Shown here piece after piece: positions 1-13,737 of a stretch of 64,000 bases of DNA. The position numbers and the translations under genes were made by a program. Origin of the DNA: Xanthostigma xanthostigma (lineage: Eukaryota > Arthropoda > Insecta > Raphidioptera > Raphidiidae); assembly GCA_963575645.1 (NCBI GenBank), contig OY754465.1:29151501-29215500 (forward strand), in the 5' to 3' direction. The notes below the pieces were generated by a model, which made no database searches, had not been told where the DNA came from, and saw only the letters and a list, made by a program, of their open reading frames with translations. The first letter of the stretch is position 1. Each line of letters opens with the position of its first letter.

Positions 1-2266
1 AAGTCTATTTACACTATAACATTCAGGTTTGGATCATTCTCTCATAAGAAAATGCAAACTGCATATTAACCATTATTTTAACGCTGACAAGCAGTTTTAA
101 CATGCTTTACGACAATTAGGTGCAAATGAGTCCTTATACGCAAAATTGCTTTATTTTATGAGGGTAAGTCTATTTACACTATACAATTCAGGTTTGGATC
201 ATTCTCTCATAAGAAAATGCAAACTGCATATTTTCTATCATTTTCACGCAGACAAGCAGTTTTCACATGTTTTACGACAATTAGGTGGAAATAAGTCCTT
301 AAAGGCAAAATTGTTTTATTTCACAAAGGTAAGTCTCCTTTCACTATAACATTCAGGTTTGGATCATTCTCTCATAAGAAAATGCAAACTGCATATTAAC
401 CATTATTTTAACGCAGACAAGCAGTTTTTGTATGCTTCACGACAATTGCGTGCAAATGAGTCCTTATAGGCAAAATTGCTTTATTTTACAAAGGTAAGTC
501 TATTTACACTATAACATTCAGGTTTGGATCATTCTCTCATAAGAAAATGCAAACTGAATATTAACCATTATTTTAACGCATACAAGCAGTTTTTACATGC
601 TTTATGACAATTAGGGGCAAATGAGTCCTTATAGGCAAAATTGCTTTATTTCATAAAGGTAAGTCTATTTACACTATAACATTCAGGTTTGGATCATTCT
701 CTCATAAGAAAATGCAAACTGCATATTAACCATTATTTAAACGCAAACAAGTAGTTTTTAAATGCTTTACGACAATTAGGTGCAAATGAGTCTTTATAGG
801 CAAAATTGCTTTATTTCATGAGGGTAAATCTATTTACACTATAACATTCAGGTTTGGATCATTCTCTCATAAGAAAATGCAAACTGCATATTAACCATTA
901 TTTTAACGCATACAAGCAATTTTTACATGCTTTATGACAATTAGGGGCAAATGAATCCTTATAGGCAAAATTGCTTTATTTCATGAGGGTAAGTCTATTT
1001 ACACTATAACATTCAGGTTTGGATCATTCTCTCATAAGAAAATGCAAACTGAATATTAACCATTATTTTAACACATACAAGCAGTTTTTACATGCTTTAT
1101 GACAATTAGGGGCAAATGAGTCCTTATAGGCAAAATTGCTTTATTTCATAAAGGTAAGTCTATTTACACTATAACATTCAGGTTTGGATCATTCTCTCAT
1201 AAGAAAATGCAAACTGCATATTAACCATTATTTAAACGCAAACAAGTAGTTTTTAAATGCTTTACGACAATTAGGTGCAAATGAGTCTTTATAGGCAAAA
1301 TTGCTTTATTTCATGAGGGTAAATCTATTTACACTATAACATTTAGGTTTGGATCATTCTCTCATAAGAAAATGCAAACTGCATATTAACCATTATTTTA
1401 AAGCATACAAGCAGTTTTTACATGCTTTATGACGATTAGGGGCAAATGAGTCCTTATAGGCAAAATTGCTTTATTTCATGAGGGTAAGTCTATTTACACT
1501 ATTACATTCAGGTTTGGATCATTCTCTCATAAGAAAATGCGAACTGCATATTTACTATCATTTTCACGCAGACAAGCAGTTTTTACATGTTTTACGACAA
1601 TTAGGTGCAAATAAGTCCTTAAAGGCAAAATTGTTTTATTTCACAAAGGTAAGTCTACTTTCACTATAACATTCAGGTTGGATCATTCTCTCATAAAAAA
1701 ATGCAAACTGAATATTAACCATTATTTTAACGCAGACAAGCAGTTTTTACATGCTTCACGACAATTGCGTGCAAATGAGTCCTTATAGGTAAAATTGATT
1801 TTTTTACAAAGGTAAGTCTTTTAACACTATAACATTCAGGTTTGGATCATTTTCTCAAAAGATAATGCAAATTGATTATTTCCTATTATTTTCACGCAGA
1901 CAAGCAGTATTTACATGCTTTATGACAATTAGGTGCAAATATGTCCTTATAGGCAAAATTGCTTTATTTTACAAAGGCAAGTCTATTTACACTATATATT
2001 CAGGTTTGGATCATTCTCTCATAAGAAAATGCAAATTGCACATTAACTATCATTTTAACGCAGACACTCAGTTTTTACATGCTTTACGACAATTAGGTGC
2101 AAATTAGTCCTTAAAGGCAAAATTGTTTTATTTTACAAAGGTTAGTCTACTTTCACTATAACATTCAGGTTTGGATCATTCTCTCATAAGAAAATGCAAA
2201 CTGCATATTAACCATTATTTTAACGCAGACAAGCAGTTTTTACATGCAATATTACAATTAGGGGCA

Positions 2267-4120
2267 AATGAGTCCTTATAGGCAAAATTGCTTTATTTCA
2301 TGAAGGTATTAGTATTTACACTATAACATTCAGGTTTGGATCATTCTCTCATAAGAAAATGCAAACTGCATATTAACCATTATTTTAACGCAGACAAGCA
2401 GTTTTTACATGCTTTACGACAATTAGGTGCAAATGAGTCTTTATAGGCAAAATTGCTTTATTTCATGAGGGTTAATCTATTTACACTATAACCTTCAGGT
2501 TTGGATCATTCTTTCATAAGAAAATGCAAACTGCATATTAACCATTATTTTAACGCTGACAAGCAGTTTTTACATGCTTTACGACAATTAGGTGCAAATG
2601 AGTCCTTACAGGCAAAATTGCTTTATTTTACAAAGGTAAGTCTATTTACACTATAACATTCAGGTTTAGGTCATTCTATCATAAGAAAATGCAAACTGCA
2701 TATTAACTATTATTTTAACGCATACAAGCAGTTTTTACATGCTTTATGACAATTAGGTGCAAATGAGTCTTTATAGGCAAAATTGCTTTATTTCATGAGG
2801 GTTAATCTATTTACACTATAACCTTCAGGTTTGGATCATTCTTTCATAAGAAAATGCAAACTGCATATTAACCATTATTTTAACGCTGACAAGCAGTTTT
2901 TACATGCTTTACGACAATTAGGTGCAAATGAGTCCTTACAGGCAAAATTGCTTTATTTTACAAAGGTAAGTCTATTTACACTATAACATTCAGGTTTAGG
3001 TCATTCTATCATAAGAAAATGCAAACTGCATATTAACCATTATTTTGACGCAGACAAGCAGTTTTTACATGCTTCACGACAATTGCGTGCAAATGAGTCC
3101 TTATAGGCAAAATTGCTTTATTTTACAAAGGTAAGTCTATTTACACTATAACATTCAGGTTTAGATCATTTTCTCAAAAGATAATGCAAACTGATCATTT
3201 CCTATTATTTTCACGCAGACAAGAAGTATTTACATGCTTTATGACAATTAGGTGCAAATGTGTCCTTATAAGCAAAATTGCTTTATTTTATGAAGGTAAG
3301 TCTACTTACACTATAACATTCAGGTTTAGATCATTCTCTCATAAGAAAATGCAAACTGCATATTAACCATTATTTTGAAGCAGACAAGCAGTTTTTACAT
3401 GCTTCACGACAATTGCGTGCAAATGAGTCCTAATAGGCAGAATTGCTTTATTTCACAAAGGTAAGTCTATTTACACTATAACTCTCAGGTTTGGATCATT
3501 CTCTCAAAAGATAATGCAAACTGATCATTTCCTATTATTTTCACGCAGACAAGCAGTTTTTACATGCTTCACGACAATTGCGTGCAAATGAGTCCTTATA
3601 GGCAAAATTGCTTTATTTCATGAAGGTATTAGTATTTACACTATAACATTCAGGTTTGGATCATTCTCTCATAAGAAAATGCAAACTGCATATTAACCAT
3701 TATTTTAACGCAGACAAGCAGTTTTTACATGCTTTACGACAATTAGGTGCAAATGAGTCTTTATAGGCAAAATTGCTTTATTTCATGAGGGTTAATCTAT
3801 TTACACTATAACCTTCAGGTTTGGATCATTCTTTCATAAGAAAATGCAAACTGCATATTAACCATTATTTTAACGCTGACAAGCAGTTTTTACATGCTTT
3901 ACGACAATTAGGTGCAAATGAGTCCTTACAGGCAAAATTGCTTTATTTTACAAAGGTAAGTCTATTTACACTATAACATTCAGGTTTAGGTCATTCTATC
4001 ATAAGAAAATGCAAACTGCATATTAACCATTATTTTGACGCAGACAAGCAGTTTTTACATGCTTCACGACAATTGCGTGCAAATGAGTCCTTATAGGCAA
4101 AATTGCTTTATTTCATAAAG
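2267..4120 (+). repeat. Local overlapping duplications of 330, 990 and 1,320 bp
   Basis: The block with GGTATTAGTATTTACAC at about 2306 recurs 1,320 bp (8 monomers) later at about 3626, and the match runs to about 2706/4026. Inside it, the two-monomer segment from about 2431 recurs at 2761 (330 bp). The segment 2761-3090 recurs at 3751-4080 (990 bp). Super-HOR copies 2 and 3 lack these extra monomers at the corresponding place, so the gain is specific to copy 1. Confidence 0.8.
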
Positions 4121-5823
4121 GTAAGTCTACTTACACTATAACATTCAGGTTTGGATCATTCTCTCATTAGAAAATGAAAACTGCATATTTACTATCATTT
4201 TTACGCAGACAAGTAGTTTTTACAAGCTTCACGACAATTAGGTGCAAATGAGTCCTTAGAGGCAAAATTGCTTTATTTTACAAAGGCAAGTCTATTTACA
4301 CTATAACATTCAGGTTTGGATATTCTCTCATAAGAAAATGCAAACTGCACATTTACTATCATTTTAACGCAGACAAGCAGTTTTTACATGCTTTACGACA
4401 ATTAGGTGCAAATTAGTCCTTATAGGCAAAATTGCTTTATTTCATGAAGGTAAGTCTATTTACACTATAACATTCAATTTGGATTATTTTCTCATAAGAA
4501 AATGCAAACTGCATATTAACCATTATTTAAACACAGACAAGCAGTTTTTACATGCTTTACGACAATTAGGTGCTAATGAGTCCTTATAGGCAAAATTGCT
4601 TTATTTCACAAAGGTAAGTTTACTTACACTATAACATTCAGGTTTAGATCATTCTCTCATAAGAAAATGCAAACTGCATATTAACTATTATTTTAACGCA
4701 TACAAGCAGTTTTTACATGCTTTATGACAATTAGGGGCAAATGAGTCCTTATAGGCAAAATTGCTTTATTTCATGAAGGTAAGTCTATTTACACTATAGC
4801 ATTCAGGTTTGGATCATTCTCTCATAAGAAAATGCTAACTGCATATTAACCATTATTTTAACGCAGACAAGCAGTTTTTACATGCTTTACGACAATTAGG
4901 TGCAAATGAGTCCTTATAGGCAAAATTGCTTTATTTCACAAAGGTAAGTTTACTTACACTATAACATTCAGGTTTGGATCAATCTCTCATAAGAAAATGC
5001 AAGCTGCATGTTAACTATTATTTTAACGCATACAAGCAGTCTTTACATGCTTTATGACAATTAGGTGCAAATGTGTCCTTATAGGTAAATTGCTTAATTT
5101 TACAAAGGCAAGTTTATTTACACTATATATTCAGGTTTGGATCATTCTCTCTTAAGAAAATGCAAACTGCACATTTACTATCATTTTAACGCAATCAGTT
5201 TTTACATGCTTTACGACAATTAGGTGCAAATTAGTCCTTATAGGCAAAATTGCTTTATTTCATGAAGGTAAGTCTATTTACACTATAACATTCAGGTTTA
5301 GATCATTCTCTCATAAGAAAATGCAAACTGCATATTAACTATTATTTTAACGCATACAAGCAGTTTTTACATGCTTTATGACAATTAGGGGCAAATGAGT
5401 CCTTATAGGCAAAATTGCTTTATTTCATGAAGGTAAGTCTATTTACACTATAACATTCAGGTTTGGATTATTTTCTCATAAGAAAATGCAAACTGCATAT
5501 TAACCATTATTTTAACGCAGAAAAGCAGTTTTTACATGGTTTACAACAATTAGGTGCAAATAAGTCCTTAAAGGCAAAATTGTTTTGTTTTACAAAGGTA
5601 AGTCTACTTTCACTATAACATTCAGGTTTGGATCATTCTCTCATAAGAAAATGCAAACTGCATATTAACCATTATTTTAACGCAGACAAGCAGTTTTTAC
5701 ATGCTTTACGACAATTAGGTGCAAATAAGTCCTTAAAGGCAAAATTGCTTTATTTTACAAAGGTAAGTTTACTTAAACGGTAACATTCAGGTTTAGATCA
5801 TTCTCTCATAAGAAAATGCAAAC

Positions 5824-8800
5824 TGCATATTTACTATCATTTTAACGCATACAAGCAGTTTTTACATGCTTTATGACAATTAGGTGCAAATGAGTCTTTA
5901 TAGGCAAAATTGCTTTATTTCATGAGGGTAAGTCTATTTACACTATAACATTCAGGTTTGGATCATTCTCTCATAAGAAAATGCAAACTGCATATTAACC
6001 ATTATTTTAACGCTGACAAGCAGTTTGACATGCATTACGACAATTAGGTGCAAATGATTCCTTATAGGCAAAATTGCTTTATTTTACAAAGGTAAGTCTA
6101 TTTTCACTCTAACATTCAGGTTTGGATCATTCTCTCATAAGAAAATGCAAACTGCATATAAACCATTATTTTAACGCATACAAGCAGTTTTTACATGCTT
6201 TATGACAATTAGGGTCAAATGAGTCCTTATAGGCAAAATTGCTTTATTTCATGAAGGTAAGTCTATTTACACTATAACATTCAGGTTTGGATCATTCTCT
6301 CATAAGAAAATGCAAACTGCATATTAACCATTATTTTAACGCTGACAAGCAGTTTTTACATGCTTTACGACAATTAGGTGCAAATGAGTCCTTAAAGGCA
6401 AAATTGCTTTATTTTATGAGGGTAAGTCTATTTACACTATACAATTCAGGTTTGGATCATTCTCTCATTAGAAAATGCAAACTGCATATTTACTATCATT
6501 TTCACGCAGACAAGCAGTTTTCACATGTTTTACGACAATTAGGTGGAAATAAGTCCTTAAAGGCAAAATTGTTTTATTTCACAAAGGTAAGTCTACTTTC
6601 ACTATAACATTCAGGTTTGGATCATTCTCTCATAAGAAAATGCAAACTGCATATTAACCATTATTTTAACGCAGACAAGCAGTTTTTGTATGCTTCACGA
6701 CAATTGCGTGCAAATGAGTCCTTATAGGCAAAATTGCTTTATTTTACAAAGGTAAGTCTATTTACACTATAACATTCAGGTTTGGATCATTCTCTCATAA
6801 GAAAATGCAAACTGCATATTAACCATTATTTTAACGCATACAAGCAGTTTTTACATGCTTTATGACAATTAGGGGCAAATGAGTCCTTATAGGCAAAATT
6901 GCTTTATTTCATAAAGGTAAGTCTATTTACACTATAACATTCAGGTTTGGATCATTCTCTCATAAGAAAATGCAAACTGCATATTAACCATTATTTAAAC
7001 GCAAACAAGTAGCTTTTAAATGCTTTACGACAATTAGGTGCAAATGAGTCTTTATAGGCAAAATTGCTTTATTTCAGGAGGGTAAATCTATTTACACTAT
7101 AACATTCAGGTTGGGATCATTCTCTCATAAGAAAATGCAAACTGCATATTTACTATCATTTTAACGCATACAAGCAATTTTTACATGCTTTATGACAATT
7201 AGGGGCAAATGAGTCCTTATAGGCAAAATTGCTTTATTTCATGAGGGTAAGTCTATTTACACTATAACATTCAGGTTTGGATCATTCTCTCATAATAAAA
7301 TGCAAACTGCATATTTACTATCATTTTAACGCATACAAGCAGTTTTTACATGCTTTATGACAATTAGGTGCAAATGAGTCTTTATATGCAAAATTGCTTT
7401 ATTTCATGAGGGTAAGTCTATTTACACTATAACATTCAGGTTTGGATCATTCTCTCATAAGAAAATGCAAACTGCATATTAACCATTATTTTAACGCATA
7501 CAAGCAGTTTTTACATGCTATATGACAATTAGGGGCAAATGAGTCCTTATAGGCAAAATTGCTTTATTTCATGAAGGTAGTCTATTTACACTATAACATT
7601 CAGGTTGGATCATTCTCTCATAAGAAAATGCAAATTGCACATTAACTATCATTTTAACGCAGACACTCAGTTTTTACATGCTTTACGACAATAAGGTGCA
7701 AATTAGTCCTTAAAGGCAAAATTGTTTTATTTTACAAAGGTTAGTCTAATTTCACTATAACATTCAGGTTTGGATCATTCTCTCATAAGAAAATGCAAAC
7801 TGCATATTAACCATTATTTTAACGCAGACAAGCAGTTTTTACATGCATTATGACAATTAGGGGCAAATGAGTCCTTATAGGCAAAATTGCTTTATTTCAT
7901 GAAGGTATTACTATTTACACTATAACATTCAGGTTTGGATCATTCTCTCATAAGAAAATGCAAACTGCATATTAACCATTATTTTAACACAGACAAGCAG
8001 TTTTTACATGCTTTACGACAATTAGGTGCAAATGAGTCCTTATAGGCAAAATTGCATTATTTTACAAAGGTAAGTTTACTTAAACTATAACATTCAGGTT
8101 TAGATCATTCTCTCATAAGAAAATGCAAACTGCATATTAACTATTATTTTAACGCATACAAGCAGTTTTTACATGCTTTATGACAATTAGGTGCAAATGA
8201 GTCTTTATAGGCAAAATTGCTTTATTTCATGAGGGTTAATCTATTAACACTATAACCTTCAGGTTTGGATCATTCTTTCATAAGAAAATGCAAACTGCAT
8301 ATTAACCATTATTTTAACGCTGACAAGCAGTTTTTACATGCTTTACGACAATTAGGTGCAAATGAGTCCTTATAGGCAAAATTGCTTTATTTTACAAAGG
8401 TAAGTCTATTTACACTATAACATTCAGGTTTAGGTCATTCTATCATAAGAAAATGCAAACTGCATATTAACCATTATTTTGACGCAGACAAGCAGTTTTT
8501 ACATGCTTCACGACAATTGCGTGCAAATGAGTCCTTATAGGCAAAATTGCTTTATTTTACAAAGGTAAGTCTAATTACCTTATAACATTCAGGTTTAGAT
8601 CATTTTCTCATAAGAAAATGCAAACTGCATATTTACTATCATTTTAACGCATACAAGCAGTTTTTACATGCTTTATGACAATTAGGTGCAAATGAGTCTT
8701 TATAGGCAAAATTGCTTTATTTCATGAGGGTAAGTCTATTTACACTATATAATTTCAGGTTTGGATCATTCTCTCATAAGAAAATGCAAACTGCATATTA

Positions 8801-9780
8801 ACCATTATTTTAACGCTGACAAGCAGTTTGACATGCTTTACGACAATTAGGTGCAAATGATTCCTTATAGGCAAAATTGCTTTATTTTACAAAGGTAAGT
8901 CTATTTTCACTATAACATTCAGGTTTGGATCATTCTCTCATAAGAAAATGCAAACTGCATATTAACCATTATTTTAACGCATACAAGCAGTTTTTACATG
9001 CTTTATGACAATTAGGGTCAAATGAGTCCTTATAGGCAAAATTCCTTTATTTCATGAAGGTAAGTCTATTTACACTATAACATTCAGGTTTGGATCATTC
9101 TCTCATAAGAAAATGCATACTGCATATTAACCATTATTTTAACGCTGACAAGCAGTTTTAACATGCTTTACGACAATTAGGTGCAAATGAGTCCTTATAC
9201 GCAAAACTGCTTTATTTTATGAGGGTAAGTCTATTTACACTATACAATTCAGGTTTGGATCATTCTCTCATAAGAAAGTGTAAACTGCATATTTACTATC
9301 ATTTTCACGCAGACAAGCAGTTTTCACATGTTTTACGACAATTAGGTGGAAATAAGTCCTTAAAGGCAAAATTGTTTTATTTCACAAAGGTAAGTCTACT
9401 TTCACTATAACATTCAGGTTTGGATCATTCTCTCATAAGAAAATGCAAACTGCATATTAACCATTATTTTAACGCAGACAAGCAGTTTTTGTATGCTTCA
9501 CGACAATTGCGTGCAAATGAGTCCTTATAGGCAAAATTGCTTTATTTTACAAAGGTAAGTCTATTTACACTATAACATTCAGGTTTGGATCATTCTCTCA
9601 TAAGAAAATGCAAACTGAATATTAACCATTATTTTAACGCATACAAGCAGTTTTTACATGCTTTATGACAATTAGGGGCAAATGAGTCCTTATAGGCAAA
9701 ATTGCTTTATTTCATAAAGGTAAGTCTATTTACACTATAACATTCAGGTTTGGATCATTCTCTCATAAGAAAATGCAAAC
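5824..9780 (+). repeat. 24-monomer HOR, tandem copy 1 (3,957 bp)
   Basis: This block recurs immediately downstream at an exact offset of 3,957 bp (24 monomers less 3 bp). I saw only two differences while reading the pair: A at 7749 against C at 11706, and G at 9278 against A at 13235. Rare private marks are shared, including CATAATAAAATG, GGTAGTCTATTT and CAGTTTGACATGCATTACG. Such near identity implies a very recent duplication or an assembly artefact. Confidence 0.92.
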
Positions 9781-12700
9781 TGCATATTTACTATCATTTT
9801 AACGCATACAAGCAGTTTTTACATGCTTTATGACAATTAGGTGCAAATGAGTCTTTATAGGCAAAATTGCTTTATTTCATGAGGGTAAGTCTATTTACAC
9901 TATAACATTCAGGTTTGGATCATTCTCTCATAAGAAAATGCAAACTGCATATTAACCATTATTTTAACGCTGACAAGCAGTTTGACATGCATTACGACAA
10001 TTAGGTGCAAATGATTCCTTATAGGCAAAATTGCTTTATTTTACAAAGGTAAGTCTATTTTCACTCTAACATTCAGGTTTGGATCATTCTCTCATAAGAA
10101 AATGCAAACTGCATATAAACCATTATTTTAACGCATACAAGCAGTTTTTACATGCTTTATGACAATTAGGGTCAAATGAGTCCTTATAGGCAAAATTGCT
10201 TTATTTCATGAAGGTAAGTCTATTTACACTATAACATTCAGGTTTGGATCATTCTCTCATAAGAAAATGCAAACTGCATATTAACCATTATTTTAACGCT
10301 GACAAGCAGTTTTTACATGCTTTACGACAATTAGGTGCAAATGAGTCCTTAAAGGCAAAATTGCTTTATTTTATGAGGGTAAGTCTATTTACACTATACA
10401 ATTCAGGTTTGGATCATTCTCTCATTAGAAAATGCAAACTGCATATTTACTATCATTTTCACGCAGACAAGCAGTTTTCACATGTTTTACGACAATTAGG
10501 TGGAAATAAGTCCTTAAAGGCAAAATTGTTTTATTTCACAAAGGTAAGTCTACTTTCACTATAACATTCAGGTTTGGATCATTCTCTCATAAGAAAATGC
10601 AAACTGCATATTAACCATTATTTTAACGCAGACAAGCAGTTTTTGTATGCTTCACGACAATTGCGTGCAAATGAGTCCTTATAGGCAAAATTGCTTTATT
10701 TTACAAAGGTAAGTCTATTTACACTATAACATTCAGGTTTGGATCATTCTCTCATAAGAAAATGCAAACTGCATATTAACCATTATTTTAACGCATACAA
10801 GCAGTTTTTACATGCTTTATGACAATTAGGGGCAAATGAGTCCTTATAGGCAAAATTGCTTTATTTCATAAAGGTAAGTCTATTTACACTATAACATTCA
10901 GGTTTGGATCATTCTCTCATAAGAAAATGCAAACTGCATATTAACCATTATTTAAACGCAAACAAGTAGCTTTTAAATGCTTTACGACAATTAGGTGCAA
11001 ATGAGTCTTTATAGGCAAAATTGCTTTATTTCAGGAGGGTAAATCTATTTACACTATAACATTCAGGTTGGGATCATTCTCTCATAAGAAAATGCAAACT
11101 GCATATTTACTATCATTTTAACGCATACAAGCAATTTTTACATGCTTTATGACAATTAGGGGCAAATGAGTCCTTATAGGCAAAATTGCTTTATTTCATG
11201 AGGGTAAGTCTATTTACACTATAACATTCAGGTTTGGATCATTCTCTCATAATAAAATGCAAACTGCATATTTACTATCATTTTAACGCATACAAGCAGT
11301 TTTTACATGCTTTATGACAATTAGGTGCAAATGAGTCTTTATATGCAAAATTGCTTTATTTCATGAGGGTAAGTCTATTTACACTATAACATTCAGGTTT
11401 GGATCATTCTCTCATAAGAAAATGCAAACTGCATATTAACCATTATTTTAACGCATACAAGCAGTTTTTACATGCTATATGACAATTAGGGGCAAATGAG
11501 TCCTTATAGGCAAAATTGCTTTATTTCATGAAGGTAGTCTATTTACACTATAACATTCAGGTTGGATCATTCTCTCATAAGAAAATGCAAATTGCACATT
11601 AACTATCATTTTAACGCAGACACTCAGTTTTTACATGCTTTACGACAATAAGGTGCAAATTAGTCCTTAAAGGCAAAATTGTTTTATTTTACAAAGGTTA
11701 GTCTACTTTCACTATAACATTCAGGTTTGGATCATTCTCTCATAAGAAAATGCAAACTGCATATTAACCATTATTTTAACGCAGACAAGCAGTTTTTACA
11801 TGCATTATGACAATTAGGGGCAAATGAGTCCTTATAGGCAAAATTGCTTTATTTCATGAAGGTATTACTATTTACACTATAACATTCAGGTTTGGATCAT
11901 TCTCTCATAAGAAAATGCAAACTGCATATTAACCATTATTTTAACACAGACAAGCAGTTTTTACATGCTTTACGACAATTAGGTGCAAATGAGTCCTTAT
12001 AGGCAAAATTGCATTATTTTACAAAGGTAAGTTTACTTAAACTATAACATTCAGGTTTAGATCATTCTCTCATAAGAAAATGCAAACTGCATATTAACTA
12101 TTATTTTAACGCATACAAGCAGTTTTTACATGCTTTATGACAATTAGGTGCAAATGAGTCTTTATAGGCAAAATTGCTTTATTTCATGAGGGTTAATCTA
12201 TTAACACTATAACCTTCAGGTTTGGATCATTCTTTCATAAGAAAATGCAAACTGCATATTAACCATTATTTTAACGCTGACAAGCAGTTTTTACATGCTT
12301 TACGACAATTAGGTGCAAATGAGTCCTTATAGGCAAAATTGCTTTATTTTACAAAGGTAAGTCTATTTACACTATAACATTCAGGTTTAGGTCATTCTAT
12401 CATAAGAAAATGCAAACTGCATATTAACCATTATTTTGACGCAGACAAGCAGTTTTTACATGCTTCACGACAATTGCGTGCAAATGAGTCCTTATAGGCA
12501 AAATTGCTTTATTTTACAAAGGTAAGTCTAATTACCTTATAACATTCAGGTTTAGATCATTTTCTCATAAGAAAATGCAAACTGCATATTTACTATCATT
12601 TTAACGCATACAAGCAGTTTTTACATGCTTTATGACAATTAGGTGCAAATGAGTCTTTATAGGCAAAATTGCTTTATTTCATGAGGGTAAGTCTATTTAC

Positions 12701-13737
12701 ACTATATAATTTCAGGTTTGGATCATTCTCTCATAAGAAAATGCAAACTGCATATTAACCATTATTTTAACGCTGACAAGCAGTTTGACATGCTTTACGA
12801 CAATTAGGTGCAAATGATTCCTTATAGGCAAAATTGCTTTATTTTACAAAGGTAAGTCTATTTTCACTATAACATTCAGGTTTGGATCATTCTCTCATAA
12901 GAAAATGCAAACTGCATATTAACCATTATTTTAACGCATACAAGCAGTTTTTACATGCTTTATGACAATTAGGGTCAAATGAGTCCTTATAGGCAAAATT
13001 CCTTTATTTCATGAAGGTAAGTCTATTTACACTATAACATTCAGGTTTGGATCATTCTCTCATAAGAAAATGCATACTGCATATTAACCATTATTTTAAC
13101 GCTGACAAGCAGTTTTAACATGCTTTACGACAATTAGGTGCAAATGAGTCCTTATACGCAAAACTGCTTTATTTTATGAGGGTAAGTCTATTTACACTAT
13201 ACAATTCAGGTTTGGATCATTCTCTCATAAGAAAATGTAAACTGCATATTTACTATCATTTTCACGCAGACAAGCAGTTTTCACATGTTTTACGACAATT
13301 AGGTGGAAATAAGTCCTTAAAGGCAAAATTGTTTTATTTCACAAAGGTAAGTCTACTTTCACTATAACATTCAGGTTTGGATCATTCTCTCATAAGAAAA
13401 TGCAAACTGCATATTAACCATTATTTTAACGCAGACAAGCAGTTTTTGTATGCTTCACGACAATTGCGTGCAAATGAGTCCTTATAGGCAAAATTGCTTT
13501 ATTTTACAAAGGTAAGTCTATTTACACTATAACATTCAGGTTTGGATCATTCTCTCATAAGAAAATGCAAACTGAATATTAACCATTATTTTAACGCATA
13601 CAAGCAGTTTTTACATGCTTTATGACAATTAGGGGCAAATGAGTCCTTATAGGCAAAATTGCTTTATTTCATAAAGGTAAGTCTATTTACACTATAACAT
13701 TCAGGTTTGGATCATTCTCTCATAAGAAAATGCAAAC
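9781..13737 (+). repeat. 24-monomer HOR, tandem copy 2 (3,957 bp)
   Basis: Second member of the tandem pair, directly abutting the first. The match to copy 1 ends at about 13742, where TTAACCATTATTTAAACGC replaces the TTTACTATCATTTTAACGC that begins copy 2. This block crosses the copy 1/copy 2 boundary of the super-HOR, as expected when unequal exchange uses an arbitrary phase of the larger repeat. Confidence 0.92.

Larger units (their letters stand above)
1..13018 (+). repeat. Super-HOR copy 1 (net 9,061 bp plus 3,957-bp internal duplication)
   Basis: Sequence from 1 onward recurs at 13019 (offset 13,018) through about 2.4 kb, then with offsets changed by whole monomers. Subtracting the internal 3,957-bp tandem duplication leaves 9,061 bp. 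Within it the marker monomers follow the same order as in copies 2 and 3. Local differences are additions or losses of one to three monomers, such as a 495-bp (three-monomer) gain near 3.6-4.1 kb relative to copy 2. Confidence 0.8.

Noticed and set aside
1..165. Internal half-length periodicity of the monomer
   Set aside because: The two halves of the 165-bp consensus do not align beyond short AT-rich matches.
146..349. Short open frames of 60-109 codons scattered through the satellite
   Set aside because: They recur only because the monomer is 165 bp (55 codons) and some variants lack the usual stop. They have no domain, no independent start context, and copies differ by phase-breaking indels.
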